This document shows positions 1 through 7,895 of a stretch of 23,884 bases of DNA, in pieces; position 1 is the stretch's first letter; each line of letters begins with the position of its first letter. This DNA is from a virus: IMG/VR virus record IMGVR_UViG_3300020215_000137, positions 1-23,884 of that record, one strand, 5' to 3'. Below the pieces are notes generated by a model that did not search any database, was not told where the DNA came from, and saw only the letters and a list, made by a program, of their open reading frames with translations. The position numbers and the translations under genes were made by a program.

Positions 1-1
1 G

Positions 2-667
2 TTTGACGATACGACCCCCGACGCTGTTGACGAGGGGGATGCCGGCGCGGCCCGGATGTCGTCCCGTCGCGAAGTCTATGTGCAGATCCGGGACGCGGCA
101 GGGAATGAGCGCGGCCTGAACGTCGATGCCTCTAACCGCATCGCCGTGACCGTCGGATCGCTACCGGCCTCAACCAACACCATCGAAGTGGTGGGCGATG
201 CAGCGCATGACGCGGTTATCGCCGGCAACCCCGTCCGCATTGGCGGCCACGCGCGAAACGCGGACATCACGGCCGTTGCGAATGGTGACACAGCCAATTT
301 TATCACCGACCTGCAGGGTAAGCAGGTCGTCTTGCCCTTCGCGGTTCCGGAGCTGCTCTGGCAGGGCGTGACGGCAGCGATCACCGGAACGTCGGACACG
401 GCGGTCAAGGCTGCTGCCGGTGCTGGCGTTCGGAACTATGTGACCAGCATCACGGTCACCAATTCGCACGCCACGGTCGGAACCGTTGTCGAAATCAAAG
501 ACGGCACTACGGTCATCCATCGTGGCTATGCCAGACATGATGGCGGTGGATTTACCGTAACCTTTCCGACGCCCCTCAGAGGCACGGCCAACACTGCCAT
601 CAACGCAGCCTGCGTCACTACGGGCTCTAATGTTTACGTCTCCGCGTCGGGCTACACCGCGCCGTGA
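2..667 (+). CDS. Phage virion/tail-associated protein, 5'-truncated by the window edge
   Basis: The reading frame is open from base 2 with no stop. The codons before the ATG at 56 read FDDTTPDAVDEGDAGAAR, which continues smoothly into MSSRREVYVQIRDAAGNERG, so that ATG is probably internal and the true start lies left of the window. At least 221 residues are visible. The composition is typical of beta-rich phage surface proteins: many Thr, Val, Ala and Gly, short strands, and a C-terminal half (VRNYVTSITVTNS, then GTVVEIKDG) that looks like a small beta-sandwich. I recognise the style from tail or capsid-associated proteins of podoviruses and siphoviruses but cannot assign an exact role. It ends 16 bases before a LamG-like virion gene, so a place on the tail or capsid exterior is inferred. 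Confidence 0.7.
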   Translation, partial: FDDTTPDAVDEGDAGAARMSSRREVYVQIRDAAGNERGLNVDASNRIAVTVGSLPASTNTIEVVGDAAHDAVIAGNPVRIGGHARNADITAVANGDTANFITDLQGKQVVLPFAVPELLWQGVTAAITGTSDTAVKAAAGAGVRNYVTSITVTNSHATVGTVVEIKDGTTVIHRGYARHDGGGFTVTFPTPLRGTANTAINAACVTTGSNVYVSASGYTAP

Positions 668-683
668 TAAATGGGAATATTGA

Positions 684-1532
684 ATGTCTTGTTGTGATCC
701 TTGCGCCGATCTGGCGTCGATCAAGTCTGACCTTGCGGAGCTGAAAGCGAAGATGACGCTCCTGCTCCAGCATTGTGGGCCGCAGACGCCACCGGGTGGT
801 GGCGGAGCGGGTGAGATCACGGTTGACGCCGTCACGTTCGACGGGACGAACGACTATTTGACCCGAGGCTCGGACTTCACGAGCAATGCGGATGGCAGTC
901 AATTCATCCTGTCCACCTGGGTTCGACTTGCCGCTGCACCAGGCAGTTTCACCATTGTCGCCAACACCGATGGATGGGTTTTCATCGGAATCAACACCTC
1001 GGGGTTCTACTGTGCCGTTTTCAACGAAGCCGCCGATCGCTTCTTGGACGTGACGGATAATACGGTCACGCTTGGCGACGGCAACTGGCACCACATTGCG
1101 CTGTCAATCGACACGAATTTCGCTGCGGGCAACAAGCTGGTCAAGCTGGCAATCGACGGAACAGCCAAGACGCCAACCGTCACTGACGCAGACGGTGCGT
1201 TCAACATAGATTTCACGCAAGCCAATTGGTCTGTTGGTGCCACCACATCTGCCGGCGAGTTGTTCAACGGGGACATGGCCGAGCTGTATCTGGCACTCAA
1301 CCAGTATCTTGACGTGACGCAGGCGGCCAATCTGCAGAAGTTCCGCAGCAGTGGCGGCAAGCCGGTCAATCTTGGGGCTGATGGTTCTACGCCGACCGGG
1401 ACGGCGCCGACCCTCTACCTGCACCTGGACGACGGTGAGACGGCCAACAACTTCGCGGCCAACGCCGGCACGGGCGGCGGTATGACTGTGAACGGTGCGC
1501 TCACTACGGCTGCCACAAGTCCATCTGATTAG
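684..1532 (+). CDS. LamG-like (concanavalin A fold) phage surface protein
   Basis: The protein has 282 residues. Residues 1-31 start with a cysteine cluster (MSCCDPC) and run into a short amphipathic helix with heptad-like Leu/Ile spacing (LASIKSDLAELKAKMTLLL), probably a trimerisation or attachment stalk. A Gly/Pro linker (35-43) follows. Residues about 50-215 look like a LamG/Laminin_G_3 jelly roll: VTFDGTNDYLT at the first strand, the characteristic DGNWHHIALSID at 132-143, and FNGDMAELYLA at 194-204. Such domains often bind glycans or serve as fibre-tip domains. The ATG at 684 is preceded only by a weak GGGAA ribosome site. The neighbours are other putative tail-surface genes. Receptor or carbohydrate binding is an inference; the fold call is fairly firm. 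Confidence 0.75.
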   Translation: MSCCDPCADLASIKSDLAELKAKMTLLLQHCGPQTPPGGGGAGEITVDAVTFDGTNDYLTRGSDFTSNADGSQFILSTWVRLAAAPGSFTIVANTDGWVFIGINTSGFYCAVFNEAADRFLDVTDNTVTLGDGNWHHIALSIDTNFAAGNKLVKLAIDGTAKTPTVTDADGAFNIDFTQANWSVGATTSAGELFNGDMAELYLALNQYLDVTQAANLQKFRSSGGKPVNLGADGSTPTGTAPTLYLHLDDGETANNFAANAGTGGGMTVNGALTTAATSPSD

Positions 1533-1633
1533 CCGCTCCCTCAGGGATAACCGGCCCCGCCGCGTGACGGGCTCACGCATGGGCAATCCTGCCCCCAGCA
1601 CTTAAGCACTTCAGCAAACCAGGAGATCCCTGA
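1533..1633 (+). other. Short intergenic gap with two adjacent hairpins
   Basis: This 101-base gap contains two back-to-back inverted repeats. The first is GCGTGA/TCACGC (1562-1567 with 1573-1578, 6 bp, 5-base loop). The second is GGGCA/TGCCC (1581-1585 with 1590-1594, 5 bp, 4-base loop). Neither is followed by a T tract, so they are not convincing intrinsic terminators. They may be RNA processing or stability elements. The gap ends with a good ribosome site, AGGAG at 1620-1624, for the beta-helix gene. No open frame of note was seen in it. Confidence 0.5.
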
Positions 1634-2590
1634 ATGTCGTATCATTCGATTTACGGCCAGCATGTCGGCTATCGCAGCGGGCAGTTGGTCGTTGACGGTA
1701 AGCCCATGGGGCCGTTCCCCGCCTCTCTGGGTGGCTCCACCTTCTACGTCAACTCCGCGGTTGACGGTACCGACGGTCGCTCCCCAGCTACTGCTTTCGG
1801 CACCTTGGACGAAGCCTTCGCCAAGTGTACGGCGAACAAGGGCGATGTGATTGTGGTCATGCCGAATCACTCTGAGACCGTTACTGGCGCGGGCGGCATC
1901 ACCCATGACGTTGCGGGCGTTTCTGTGATCGGTCTCTACAGCGCATACAACCAGCGCCCCCGCTTCCTGATGGATGCCGGCACGACCGTCACATATCTGA
2001 TCTCTGCGGCGGATGCGTATGTCTCTGGCCTGGAGTTCGCTTCGGGTCACTCGAACGTCGCCACTTGTTTTGATGTGACCGCAGTTGGCGCGCACATCAA
2101 CGACTGCAAGTTCCGCAACAACACCACCAACGAGGACTTTCTGGTCTGCATCACGGCTTCGGGCGCGACCCGTACCGGTGATGGCTTGAAGGTCACGAAC
2201 TGCGACTGGTACACCACGGATACCGACGACAGCGCCATGATTTCGATTGTGGACGACTTGGCGGATCTGGTCGTGTGGGATAATCACATGGTCACGTCTT
2301 CGGCTACTGCGGCGCAGTTGATCAAGGTGACGGCTGGCCAGCTTCTGCTCAACGCGGACATTGGCTGGAATCGCCTGGTGAATGCGATGACCTCAGGCGA
2401 GCTGTTCATCTCGAATGACGGCACGACCAACACTGGCATCATCCACAACAACTATGTGGGCCATGCCGACGTGACCGGCGCCCACGATCCGGGTTGGGAT
2501 GCCGGCGGCTTCCGTCTCTTCAACAACTACTCGACCTCCGTTGACAACCTCCAGGGTGTCCTCATCCCGGCGGCGGACGTTAACCTCTAA
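1634..2590 (+). CDS. Right-handed beta-helix tail protein (tailspike-like)
   Basis: The protein has 318 residues. After a short head (residues 1-35) the sequence has the signature of parallel beta-helix phage proteins: FYVNSAVDGTDGRSPATAF, then TLDEAFAKC, GDVIVVMPNHSETV and VAGVSVIGLYS. The rest is repeated short strands rich in Val, Ile, Asn and Thr with Asn turns (NDCKFRNNT, VTNCDWYTT, HNNYVGHAD), as in pectate-lyase-fold rungs. This fold is used by tailspikes that bind or cleave surface polysaccharide. I could not identify catalytic acidic residues with confidence, so enzyme activity is not claimed. The ATG has a strong AGGAG site 9 bases upstream. It stands between the LamG-like gene and the hydroxylase gene, with only 5 bases to the latter. 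Confidence 0.75.
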   Translation: MSYHSIYGQHVGYRSGQLVVDGKPMGPFPASLGGSTFYVNSAVDGTDGRSPATAFGTLDEAFAKCTANKGDVIVVMPNHSETVTGAGGITHDVAGVSVIGLYSAYNQRPRFLMDAGTTVTYLISAADAYVSGLEFASGHSNVATCFDVTAVGAHINDCKFRNNTTNEDFLVCITASGATRTGDGLKVTNCDWYTTDTDDSAMISIVDDLADLVVWDNHMVTSSATAAQLIKVTAGQLLLNADIGWNRLVNAMTSGELFISNDGTTNTGIIHNNYVGHADVTGAHDPGWDAGGFRLFNNYSTSVDNLQGVLIPAADVNL

Positions 2591-2595
2591 CCAGA

Positions 2596-3066
2596 GTGAC
2601 GCACTTGCTGCTTGACCACGAATGCTACAAGCGCATCAAGCCGGTTCCGAATGTTCGGCATGTCCTGCCAATTCTGGACCGGATAACGTGGAAGGATTCA
2701 GGCAACGAGTGCGCGATTGTAAGTGACCCCAAGGTTCCGCTTCAGCGGCAGTTCATGATGCTGCTGATGAGGCTGGGCCTTGGGGGGCGCAATGGCCGGA
2801 TGTTTCTCCGAAAGCTCCCCGCGAGGATGGGTATACCGCCTCATGTGGACGATTGGATCGACCCGGCGCTGAACCTGCGGCGTTTCCATGTCCCCCTGAT
2901 CACCCATCCGGACATCATCATGAGATGGCCGGATGACAATCAGGAAGTCCACCTGGAGGCGGGGTGGCTGTGGGAAGTGCGCGTCGATCGCATGCATGAG
3001 GTCGTCCACAACGCTGACATTGACCGGATTCACATCCAGATCGATCAACTCGACGCGACCATATGA
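2596..3066 (+). CDS. Aspartyl/asparaginyl beta-hydroxylase-like Fe(II)/2-oxoglutarate dioxygenase
   Basis: The protein has 156 residues and a GTG start 5 bases after the beta-helix gene. The C-terminal half carries the core of the Asp/Asn beta-hydroxylase (PF05118-type) double-stranded beta-helix: LRRFHVPLITHPD with metal-ligand candidate His98, the turn HLEAGWLWEVRVDRMHEVVH with candidate second ligand His134, and DRIHIQID with Arg144 in the place of the 2-oxoglutarate-binding arginine. The family is known to use two histidines and often lacks the acidic third ligand, which fits here. Expected chemistry is O2- and 2-oxoglutarate-dependent hydroxylation of a protein side chain; the substrate is unknown. 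The stop overlaps the start of the DUF115 gene (ATGA), so the two are translationally coupled. Fold assignment is good from motifs; activity and target are inference. Confidence 0.75.
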   Translation: MTHLLLDHECYKRIKPVPNVRHVLPILDRITWKDSGNECAIVSDPKVPLQRQFMMLLMRLGLGGRNGRMFLRKLPARMGIPPHVDDWIDPALNLRRFHVPLITHPDIIMRWPDDNQEVHLEAGWLWEVRVDRMHEVVHNADIDRIHIQIDQLDATI

Positions 3067-3794
3067 GCAAGGTCGATTTCCGTGCGGTGTCGCCTTACTC
3101 CGACGAACACCTGAACCGGAACATCGAGCACGCGCGGTCTCTGGGCCTGCAGAACGTCGATGAACTGGAGCACAGCGGACCCATAGCTGTCATTGGCGGC
3201 GGCTTGTCCGTCATGGGGTATGTCGAAACCCTGCGACGTTGGGACGGCAATCTGCTGGCGATTAACGGTGCGTGGCGCTGGTGCCGAGAAAATGGCATCG
3301 ACGCCGTGTTCTTCTCGATTGATCCGAACCCGATAGTGGCGGAGATGGCGCGTGGCGCAGATAAGGCCATCCTTGCCGAGCGCTGCGATCCTGCTGCTTT
3401 CAGTTCAGCATCAACGACGTATCTCTACAGCGGAACGCTTGGCGGCTGTTCTAGTGCTGGGGCCGCTATCATTGCCGGGCTCAAGTCAGGCCACACGCAA
3501 GTAACGCTGTTCGGCTGCGAAGCCAATTACCAACAGCAACGTTCGCATGCCTACGGGAATGTGAAATCCCAGCATGAGCTGATCGTGAAGTGCTGCGGGA
3601 TGCACTTTCTGACCACCCCAACCCTGGTCATGCAGGCTAGGGAATTGGCGATCATGATTCTCGAAGCACAAGGGATCGTGCGTGAGACCTCGGGCGGGTT
3701 CCTGCGGGCGATGGTCAACGCCAACTGTGAGTATGACATCGTCGCCTGCACCCCTGGGTTTGAGGCGACACTAGAGCCAGCCGATGCTGCTTGA
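3063..3794 (+). CDS. MptE-like (DUF115) Rossmann-fold protein
   Basis: The protein has 243 residues and its ATG overlaps the hydroxylase stop. Residues 39-90 look like the first Rossmann unit of the MptE-like/DUF115 family: GPIAVIGGGLSVMGYVETL, then LLAINGAWRW, then DAVFFSIDPNP. A second unit has SGTLGGCSSAGAAIIAGL and VTLFGCEANY (about 123-156), matching the nucleotide-sugar or pterin-binding half of the fold. Known relatives are archaeal 6-hydroxymethylpterin diphosphokinase (MptE) and the Maf flagellin-glycosylation proteins; phage members are generally unassigned. It sits between a hydroxylase and TerL, overlapping TerL by 11 bases. A role in transferring a group to a virion or host component is only an inference. 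Confidence 0.65.
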   Translation: MSKVDFRAVSPYSDEHLNRNIEHARSLGLQNVDELEHSGPIAVIGGGLSVMGYVETLRRWDGNLLAINGAWRWCRENGIDAVFFSIDPNPIVAEMARGADKAILAERCDPAAFSSASTTYLYSGTLGGCSSAGAAIIAGLKSGHTQVTLFGCEANYQQQRSHAYGNVKSQHELIVKCCGMHFLTTPTLVMQARELAIMILEAQGIVRETSGGFLRAMVNANCEYDIVACTPGFEATLEPADAA

Positions 3795-5337
3795 TGAACT
3801 TCTCGCAAAGCTCGGCACAATGCCGGCGGCGGAACGGGCGGAGTTGGATAGGGCATATCTCCAGGAAGCGCCGAAGTGGCTCCCGAACGTGGGGCCGCAG
3901 ACGCTGGCGTATCTTTGTCCCGCTGACCTGCTGTTCTATGGCGGTCAGGGCGGGGGTGGTAAATCGGACCTTGGCCTTGGTCTCGCTTTCACCCAGCACA
4001 GGCGCTCACTGCTACTGCGGCGCAAGTATGTGGACCTGAATGCTCTTGTAGAGCGGGCGTTGGAGATCCATGGTTCTCGCGAAGGGTTCAACGGACAACC
4101 GCCCCCGAAGCTAAGAACGGCAGACAACAGGCTCCTGCACTTCGGCGCCAATCAACACCTAGGTGACGAGCAGAGCTGGCAGGGTCAGCCGTATGACCTG
4201 AAGTTCTTCGATGAGGTCGTTCAGTTCCTCGAAGCGCAGGTTCGGTTTCATCTGGGTTGGATACGCTCGACGGACGAAGGCCAGCGTTGTCGTGCTGTCT
4301 TGGGGAGCAATCCTCCCCTGGACGCAAACGGGCAATGGGTCGTGGGGATGTTCCGGCCGTGGTTGGATCTGACACACCCCAATCCCGCCAAGCACGGGGA
4401 GTTGAGGTGGTTCGTCACCGACCCTGACGGCAAGGACATGGAAGTCCCGGGACCGGGTCCGGTTCAGCTGGACGGCAAGACCCTGCTTCCACAGTCCAGG
4501 ACGTTCATTCCGGCCAAGCTGTCGGACAATCCGTTCCTGGTGAACACGAACTACCAGGCGCAATTGGATGCCCTCCCGGAGCCGCTACGATCGGCTGTGA
4601 GGGACGGCAACTTCATGGCCGCCCGCAAGGACGCCGAGAACCAGGTCATCCCCACGGCATGGGTAATCGCCGCTCAAGCTAGGTGGAGACCGGACGGCTG
4701 GAAGGACTACACCCAAACCGCAATAGGGTATGACCCAGCCGGTGGGGGGAAGGACGAAGCGACGATCGCCCTCCGTCATGGTGGGTGGTACGACAGGATC
4801 ATTTCCGTTCAGGGCGACAAAACCTTGGACGGCGCTGCGATGGCGGCGAAGGTTCTTGAGGTCCGAAGGGACAACGCTCCCGTTGTTGTTGACGTTGGCG
4901 GCGGATATGCCGGCGCGTCGATTGAGCGGTTCAAGGACAACGGTGTCATTCATACGCGGTTCAGCGGGGCAGGAGCTTCAACGGCTCGGGCCAAGCAATC
5001 GAACCTGCAGTTCGCGAACAAGCGCGCCGAGGCATGGTGGAAGTTCCGCGAGGCACTTGATCCACAGCAACAGGGTGGATCGGCGATTGAGCTTCCAGAT
5101 GATCCCCAGTTGAGAGCAGACCTCACCACCCCGACATGGGAGCTGAAGTCAGGCAAGATCCTCGTGGAGAGCAAGGAAGACATCCGGGAACGGTTGGGTC
5201 GTTCGCCGGATCGCGGTGACGCTGTCATTATGGCGCTCAGCGAAGGGGACGCCGCTCGTCGCAAGGAATTGTCACGCGCAACACTCGGCCAGGCGCCAAA
5301 GGTCGTCATGGGCCGAGCTCTAACCAGGAGACGATAG
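3784..5337 (+). CDS. terL: Terminase large subunit (packaging ATPase/nuclease)
   Basis: The protein has 517 residues, a usual size for TerL. The ATPase domain shows a Walker A loop GGQGGGGKSD at 53-62 (Lys60), Walker B LKFFDE at 139-144 (Asp143, Glu144) and the coupling motif VLGSNPP at 172-178. The C-terminal RNase H-like nuclease has acidic residues in the expected places: IGYDPAGGGKDEA (Asp317), VVVDVGGGYAG (Asp370) and SPDRGDAVIMA (Asp476/Asp479). It cuts concatemeric DNA and drives it through the portal. The ATG overlaps the DUF115 gene. No small terminase subunit was recognised in this window; in T7 the small subunit also lies away from the portal. Terminase stands ahead of the portal, unlike T7, where it lies at the far end of the late region. 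Confidence 0.95.
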   Translation: MLLDELLAKLGTMPAAERAELDRAYLQEAPKWLPNVGPQTLAYLCPADLLFYGGQGGGGKSDLGLGLAFTQHRRSLLLRRKYVDLNALVERALEIHGSREGFNGQPPPKLRTADNRLLHFGANQHLGDEQSWQGQPYDLKFFDEVVQFLEAQVRFHLGWIRSTDEGQRCRAVLGSNPPLDANGQWVVGMFRPWLDLTHPNPAKHGELRWFVTDPDGKDMEVPGPGPVQLDGKTLLPQSRTFIPAKLSDNPFLVNTNYQAQLDALPEPLRSAVRDGNFMAARKDAENQVIPTAWVIAAQARWRPDGWKDYTQTAIGYDPAGGGKDEATIALRHGGWYDRIISVQGDKTLDGAAMAAKVLEVRRDNAPVVVDVGGGYAGASIERFKDNGVIHTRFSGAGASTARAKQSNLQFANKRAEAWWKFREALDPQQQGGSAIELPDDPQLRADLTTPTWELKSGKILVESKEDIRERLGRSPDRGDAVIMALSEGDAARRKELSRATLGQAPKVVMGRALTRRR

Positions 5338-5541
5338 GTGGCGAAAACCGTAGGCAAAATCTTCGGCGGTGGCGCAAAGCCAAAAGCGCCCAAGGTCCAG
5401 CTTCCCCCTGTCGAGAAACCCACTCCCATGCCCGATGAGGAAGCGATCAAGCAGGCCAAGGCCAAGGAGATGGCGATGAAGTTCCGCGGCAAGGGTTCCC
5501 GTCAGGACACCATCCTGTCGATGGACGATAGCCTTGGCTGA
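5338..5541 (+). CDS. Small Lys/Pro-rich protein between terminase and portal
   Basis: The protein has 67 residues and a GTG start that follows the terminase stop without a gap. A good AGGAG ribosome site lies inside the end of terL. The N-terminal third is Gly, Lys and Pro rich (KIFGGGAKPKAPKVQLPP). The centre is a charged helix (DEEAIKQAKAKEMAMKF) and the tail reads GKGSRQDTILSMDDSLG. Similar short proteins with a flexible KPKAP start and a short helical tail often lie between TerL and portal in phages, but I know of no assigned function. Its tight coupling on both sides supports it being real. Confidence 0.65.
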   Translation: MAKTVGKIFGGGAKPKAPKVQLPPVEKPTPMPDEEAIKQAKAKEMAMKFRGKGSRQDTILSMDDSLG

Positions 5542-5632
5542 ATCAGCCCCTGTTACTCAGTATGTCGGCAGTAAGAAGCGCGCGACGATGAAGAAGCGCA
5601 CGGCCAAGAAGGTGAAAACCATTGCCTACTGA
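5534..5632 (+). CDS. Possible 32-residue strongly basic peptide bridging to portal
   Basis: A TTG-initiated frame (TTGGCTGA overlap with the previous stop) encodes about 32 residues: AESAPVTQYVGSKKRATMK followed by KRTAKKVKTIAY. It fills the otherwise empty 80 bases before the portal and overlaps the portal start by 11 bases. Every junction in this block is a stop/start overlap, so this ORF would complete the pattern. The ribosome site is weak and the start codon is rare, and an internal ATG at 5588 is an alternative. The basic, Lys-rich composition would suit nucleic-acid or capsid contact. It could also be chance translation of a leader. Confidence 0.4.
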   Translation: MAESAPVTQYVGSKKRATMKKRTAKKVKTIAY

Positions 5633-7292
5633 CCTGACTTGGTCTGATCGCCACACTGCGCTGCTGGGTCTGTCCGACAAGCTCTATGCCGCTCGTTCGC
5701 CTCTGGTCAGCTTCTGGGCGGAGGCTGCTGCCAATTTCTTCCCGGAAAGAAATACGTTCTTTACCAACGATATCGGCAAGGATTTCGCTGGAGACCTATC
5801 CACCTCATTTCCTCTGTTGGTGCGTCGTTCCCTCGCTGACTCATTCTCCTCCATGCTGAGGGTGGATGATTGGTTCAGCATGAAGGTCAACATCGGGGAT
5901 GACAAACTAGACTCTGCCGGTAAGGCGTTCCTTGAGTTCGCCACAGAAGTGCAGCGCAACGCGATGTATGACCGCGATGCGATGTTCACCCGGTCGATGA
6001 AACAGTGCGACCATGATTATGCGACCTTTGGTCAGGGTGTGCTGTCGATCGAAGCGAATCTCAATACCGCTACCCTGCTTTACCGCAACTGGCACCTCCG
6101 CGATGTTGCGTGGTGCGTAAATGCCCATGGAAAGATCGATTTCGTCTCCCGCAAGTGGGAGGACTGCACCGCTAAGGATGCCGTGAAGTTCTTCCCGAAG
6201 ACCGTCCACGCCAATGTTCGGAAGATGGTGACGGAGAACAACGGCAAGCGGATGTATGACCATGTCAAGATCCGCCACATTGTTCTGCGGTCGGAGGATT
6301 ACGACGGCCCATACGGTGGGCCTAAGGCGAAGTTCCCCTATGTGGGATTGTTCCTCGACCCGGTGAACAAGGTTGTTTTGGAGGAGATGCCCCGCAGGAC
6401 TCCGTACTACGTCATTCCCCGTTGGGTTCTGCTTTCGGATTCACAATACGCCTATTCCCCGGCTGTAACCTGCGCTCTTCCGGATGCGCGTGTTCTCCAG
6501 GCGATGACCTACACGCTTCTGGAGGCGGCGGAGAAGGCGACGAATCCCCCGATGGTCGCGGTGATGGATGCGATCCGGTCCAACATCGACATCATGCCGG
6601 GCGGTGTTACCGCTGTCGAAGCGGAATACGATGAGCGACTTGGTGAGGTTCTCCGTCCTCTGACTCAGGATTATCGCGGTCTTCCAACCGGCATTCAGAT
6701 GTCGGTGGATCAGAAGGCGCAGATTGAGGCTGCGTTCTACATCAACCGTCTGTCGATGCCCCCGATTACCCATGAGATGACGGCGGAGGAAGCAAGGCTC
6801 CGGGTCAACGACTGGATGCGCGATGCCCGTGCATTGTTCGAACCCGCCGAGCTTGAATACAACGCCCTCGTTTGTGAAGTCACGACTGAAGAGCTCTTGG
6901 CGGTAAATGCCTTCGGTCCTGCGGAGAACATCCCGGAATCCCTGAGGGGGAGGGATGTACAGTTCAAGTTCAAGTCCCCGTTGATGGAGGCCAAGGACTC
7001 CGAACTGGCGCGTACCTTCCTGGATGCCAAGGCGATGTTGCTTGAAGGTGCCCAGCTCGATCCTGCCGCGATGAAGATGCTCAACACCCAGAGCGCTCTC
7101 CGAGATGCACTGAAGGGCCGCTCTGTCCCGACCGATTGGGTCAAGGACGAGCGCGCGATGGAAGAGATCAACGCCCAGGCGGCTGCGGAACAGGCTGCGG
7201 CAAAACAACTGCAGGCGGTTACTGCGGGTGGTGTGGCGGCCGAACAGGCTGGCCGTGCTGGTGTGGCGATCAAGGAAGCGCAGGCGGCATGA
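5622..7292 (+). CDS. Head-tail connector (portal) protein, T7 gp8-like
   Basis: The protein has 556 residues, close to T7 gp8 (536). The N-terminus has the pattern of the T7-type connector family: RSPLVSFWAEAAANFFPER (25-43), then VRRSLADSFSSML and VDDWFSMKV (81-89). It continues with a long alpha/beta body, MPPITHEMTAEEARLRVN, and a C-terminal helical, Ala/Gln-rich end (AAAEQAAAKQLQAV). The portal is the 12-subunit ring at one capsid vertex through which DNA enters and leaves and to which tubular protein A binds. The start is TTG at 5622 with AAGGTG at 5609-5614 and 7 bases spacing; no better ATG lies nearby, since the conserved N-terminal region begins at once. The stop overlaps the next start (ATGA). 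Confidence 0.92.
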   Translation: MPTDLTWSDRHTALLGLSDKLYAARSPLVSFWAEAAANFFPERNTFFTNDIGKDFAGDLSTSFPLLVRRSLADSFSSMLRVDDWFSMKVNIGDDKLDSAGKAFLEFATEVQRNAMYDRDAMFTRSMKQCDHDYATFGQGVLSIEANLNTATLLYRNWHLRDVAWCVNAHGKIDFVSRKWEDCTAKDAVKFFPKTVHANVRKMVTENNGKRMYDHVKIRHIVLRSEDYDGPYGGPKAKFPYVGLFLDPVNKVVLEEMPRRTPYYVIPRWVLLSDSQYAYSPAVTCALPDARVLQAMTYTLLEAAEKATNPPMVAVMDAIRSNIDIMPGGVTAVEAEYDERLGEVLRPLTQDYRGLPTGIQMSVDQKAQIEAAFYINRLSMPPITHEMTAEEARLRVNDWMRDARALFEPAELEYNALVCEVTTEELLAVNAFGPAENIPESLRGRDVQFKFKSPLMEAKDSELARTFLDAKAMLLEGAQLDPAAMKMLNTQSALRDALKGRSVPTDWVKDERAMEEINAQAAAEQAAAKQLQAVTAGGVAAEQAGRAGVAIKEAQAA

Positions 7293-7549
7293 GAGAGCCA
7301 CAGAACGAACTCGAAGCCCTAGCTATGAACATAGCCAGGCAAGAGCACCGAGACATGCCGCGGCCTCGTCTAATAGACGTGACCGACAACAAGGACGGCA
7401 CGGTGACGGTCAATGCCGCCTCTGGCCCCTACATCAGCATCATGAAGCCAACGCACAAGGTTGACTTCTCGCTTGATGAGAACCGGCGGTTTGTGCCGGA
7501 CGTGAAGAAGATCGAGGATGATCCGAAGCCAGAGGCGCAAACCCGATGA
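7289..7549 (+). CDS. Small hypothetical protein downstream of portal
   Basis: The protein has 86 residues. The frame is open further upstream (to 7136) inside the portal gene, but the ATG at 7289 overlapping the portal stop (ATGA) is the sensible start. The N-terminal 25 residues are helical and charged (NELEALAMNIARQEHRDMP). The centre has short strands with KDGTVTVNAASGPYI, and the end is acidic/basic (DVKKIEDDPKPEAQTR). I do not recognise a family. It begins a run of four short genes joined by overlaps between portal and scaffold, where head-assembly accessory proteins usually lie. Confidence 0.7.
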   Translation: MREPQNELEALAMNIARQEHRDMPRPRLIDVTDNKDGTVTVNAASGPYISIMKPTHKVDFSLDENRRFVPDVKKIEDDPKPEAQTR

Positions 7550-7713
7550 CCTTCGAGGCAGTCGAGAGACCAGAACCCGTTTCATGTGATGATGTGCCGG
7601 GCTTCATAATCTCCGACTGCCTCGGACACCGTATCTGTTGGGCATGGAAGGACGCTGAGTTCTACACCGCTGTCCTGTTCCAGTATCCCTCGCCGAGCAG
7701 GTATCTGAATTGA
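7546..7713 (+). CDS. Short hypothetical protein (55 residues)
   Basis: The start ATG at 7546 overlaps the previous stop (ATGA), and the stop at 7711-7713 overlaps the TTG start of the following gene. The product starts MTFEAVERPEPVSCDDV and includes FIISDCLGHRICWAWKDAE before ending SPSRYLN. It has three cysteines and two tryptophans in 55 residues. No homologue is recognised. Codon use resembles its neighbours, and the exact stop/start overlaps on both sides are the main support that it is translated. Confidence 0.6.
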   Translation: MTFEAVERPEPVSCDDVPGFIISDCLGHRICWAWKDAEFYTAVLFQYPSPSRYLN

Positions 7714-7895
7714 AGTACGTCCCCATGACCCGACGCCCAAAGGCGCATTGGGACATCTGGGAGAAGCCCGCGACCATCGACACCACGATGACGGTCTATG
7801 AGCGCGAGGAAGAACCGGAAGACACCGGACTCCTGGATGAAACTGGCACGCCACTCTACCGCATGCCTGAAAAGAGGAAGATCGGCTACCTGTGA
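7710..7895 (+). CDS. Small hypothetical protein with HWDIW motif
   Basis: The protein has 61 residues from the TTG at 7710, which overlaps the previous stop (TTGA), or 56 from the ATG at 7725. The TTG is preferred because of the overlap and an AGGT at suitable spacing. The sequence has KYVPMTRRPKAHWDIWEK near the start, then an acidic centre (YEREEEPEDTGLLDETG) and the end PLYRMPEKRKIGYL. I have the impression that proteins with a RPKAHWDIW-like start occur next to phage portals, but no function is known to me. The stop overlaps the GTG of the next gene. Confidence 0.65.
   Translation: MKYVPMTRRPKAHWDIWEKPATIDTTMTVYEREEEPEDTGLLDETGTPLYRMPEKRKIGYL

Noticed and set aside
684-2590. Diversity-generating retroelement (variable repeat in a tail gene)
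   Set aside because: BPP-1-like features elsewhere prompted a look, but no reverse transcriptase and no repeated copy of a tail-gene 3' end were seen.
7136-7288. Upstream extension of the small gene after the portal
   Set aside because: It lies wholly inside the portal gene in another frame and is Gly/Cys rich; the ATGA overlap at 7289 is a better start.
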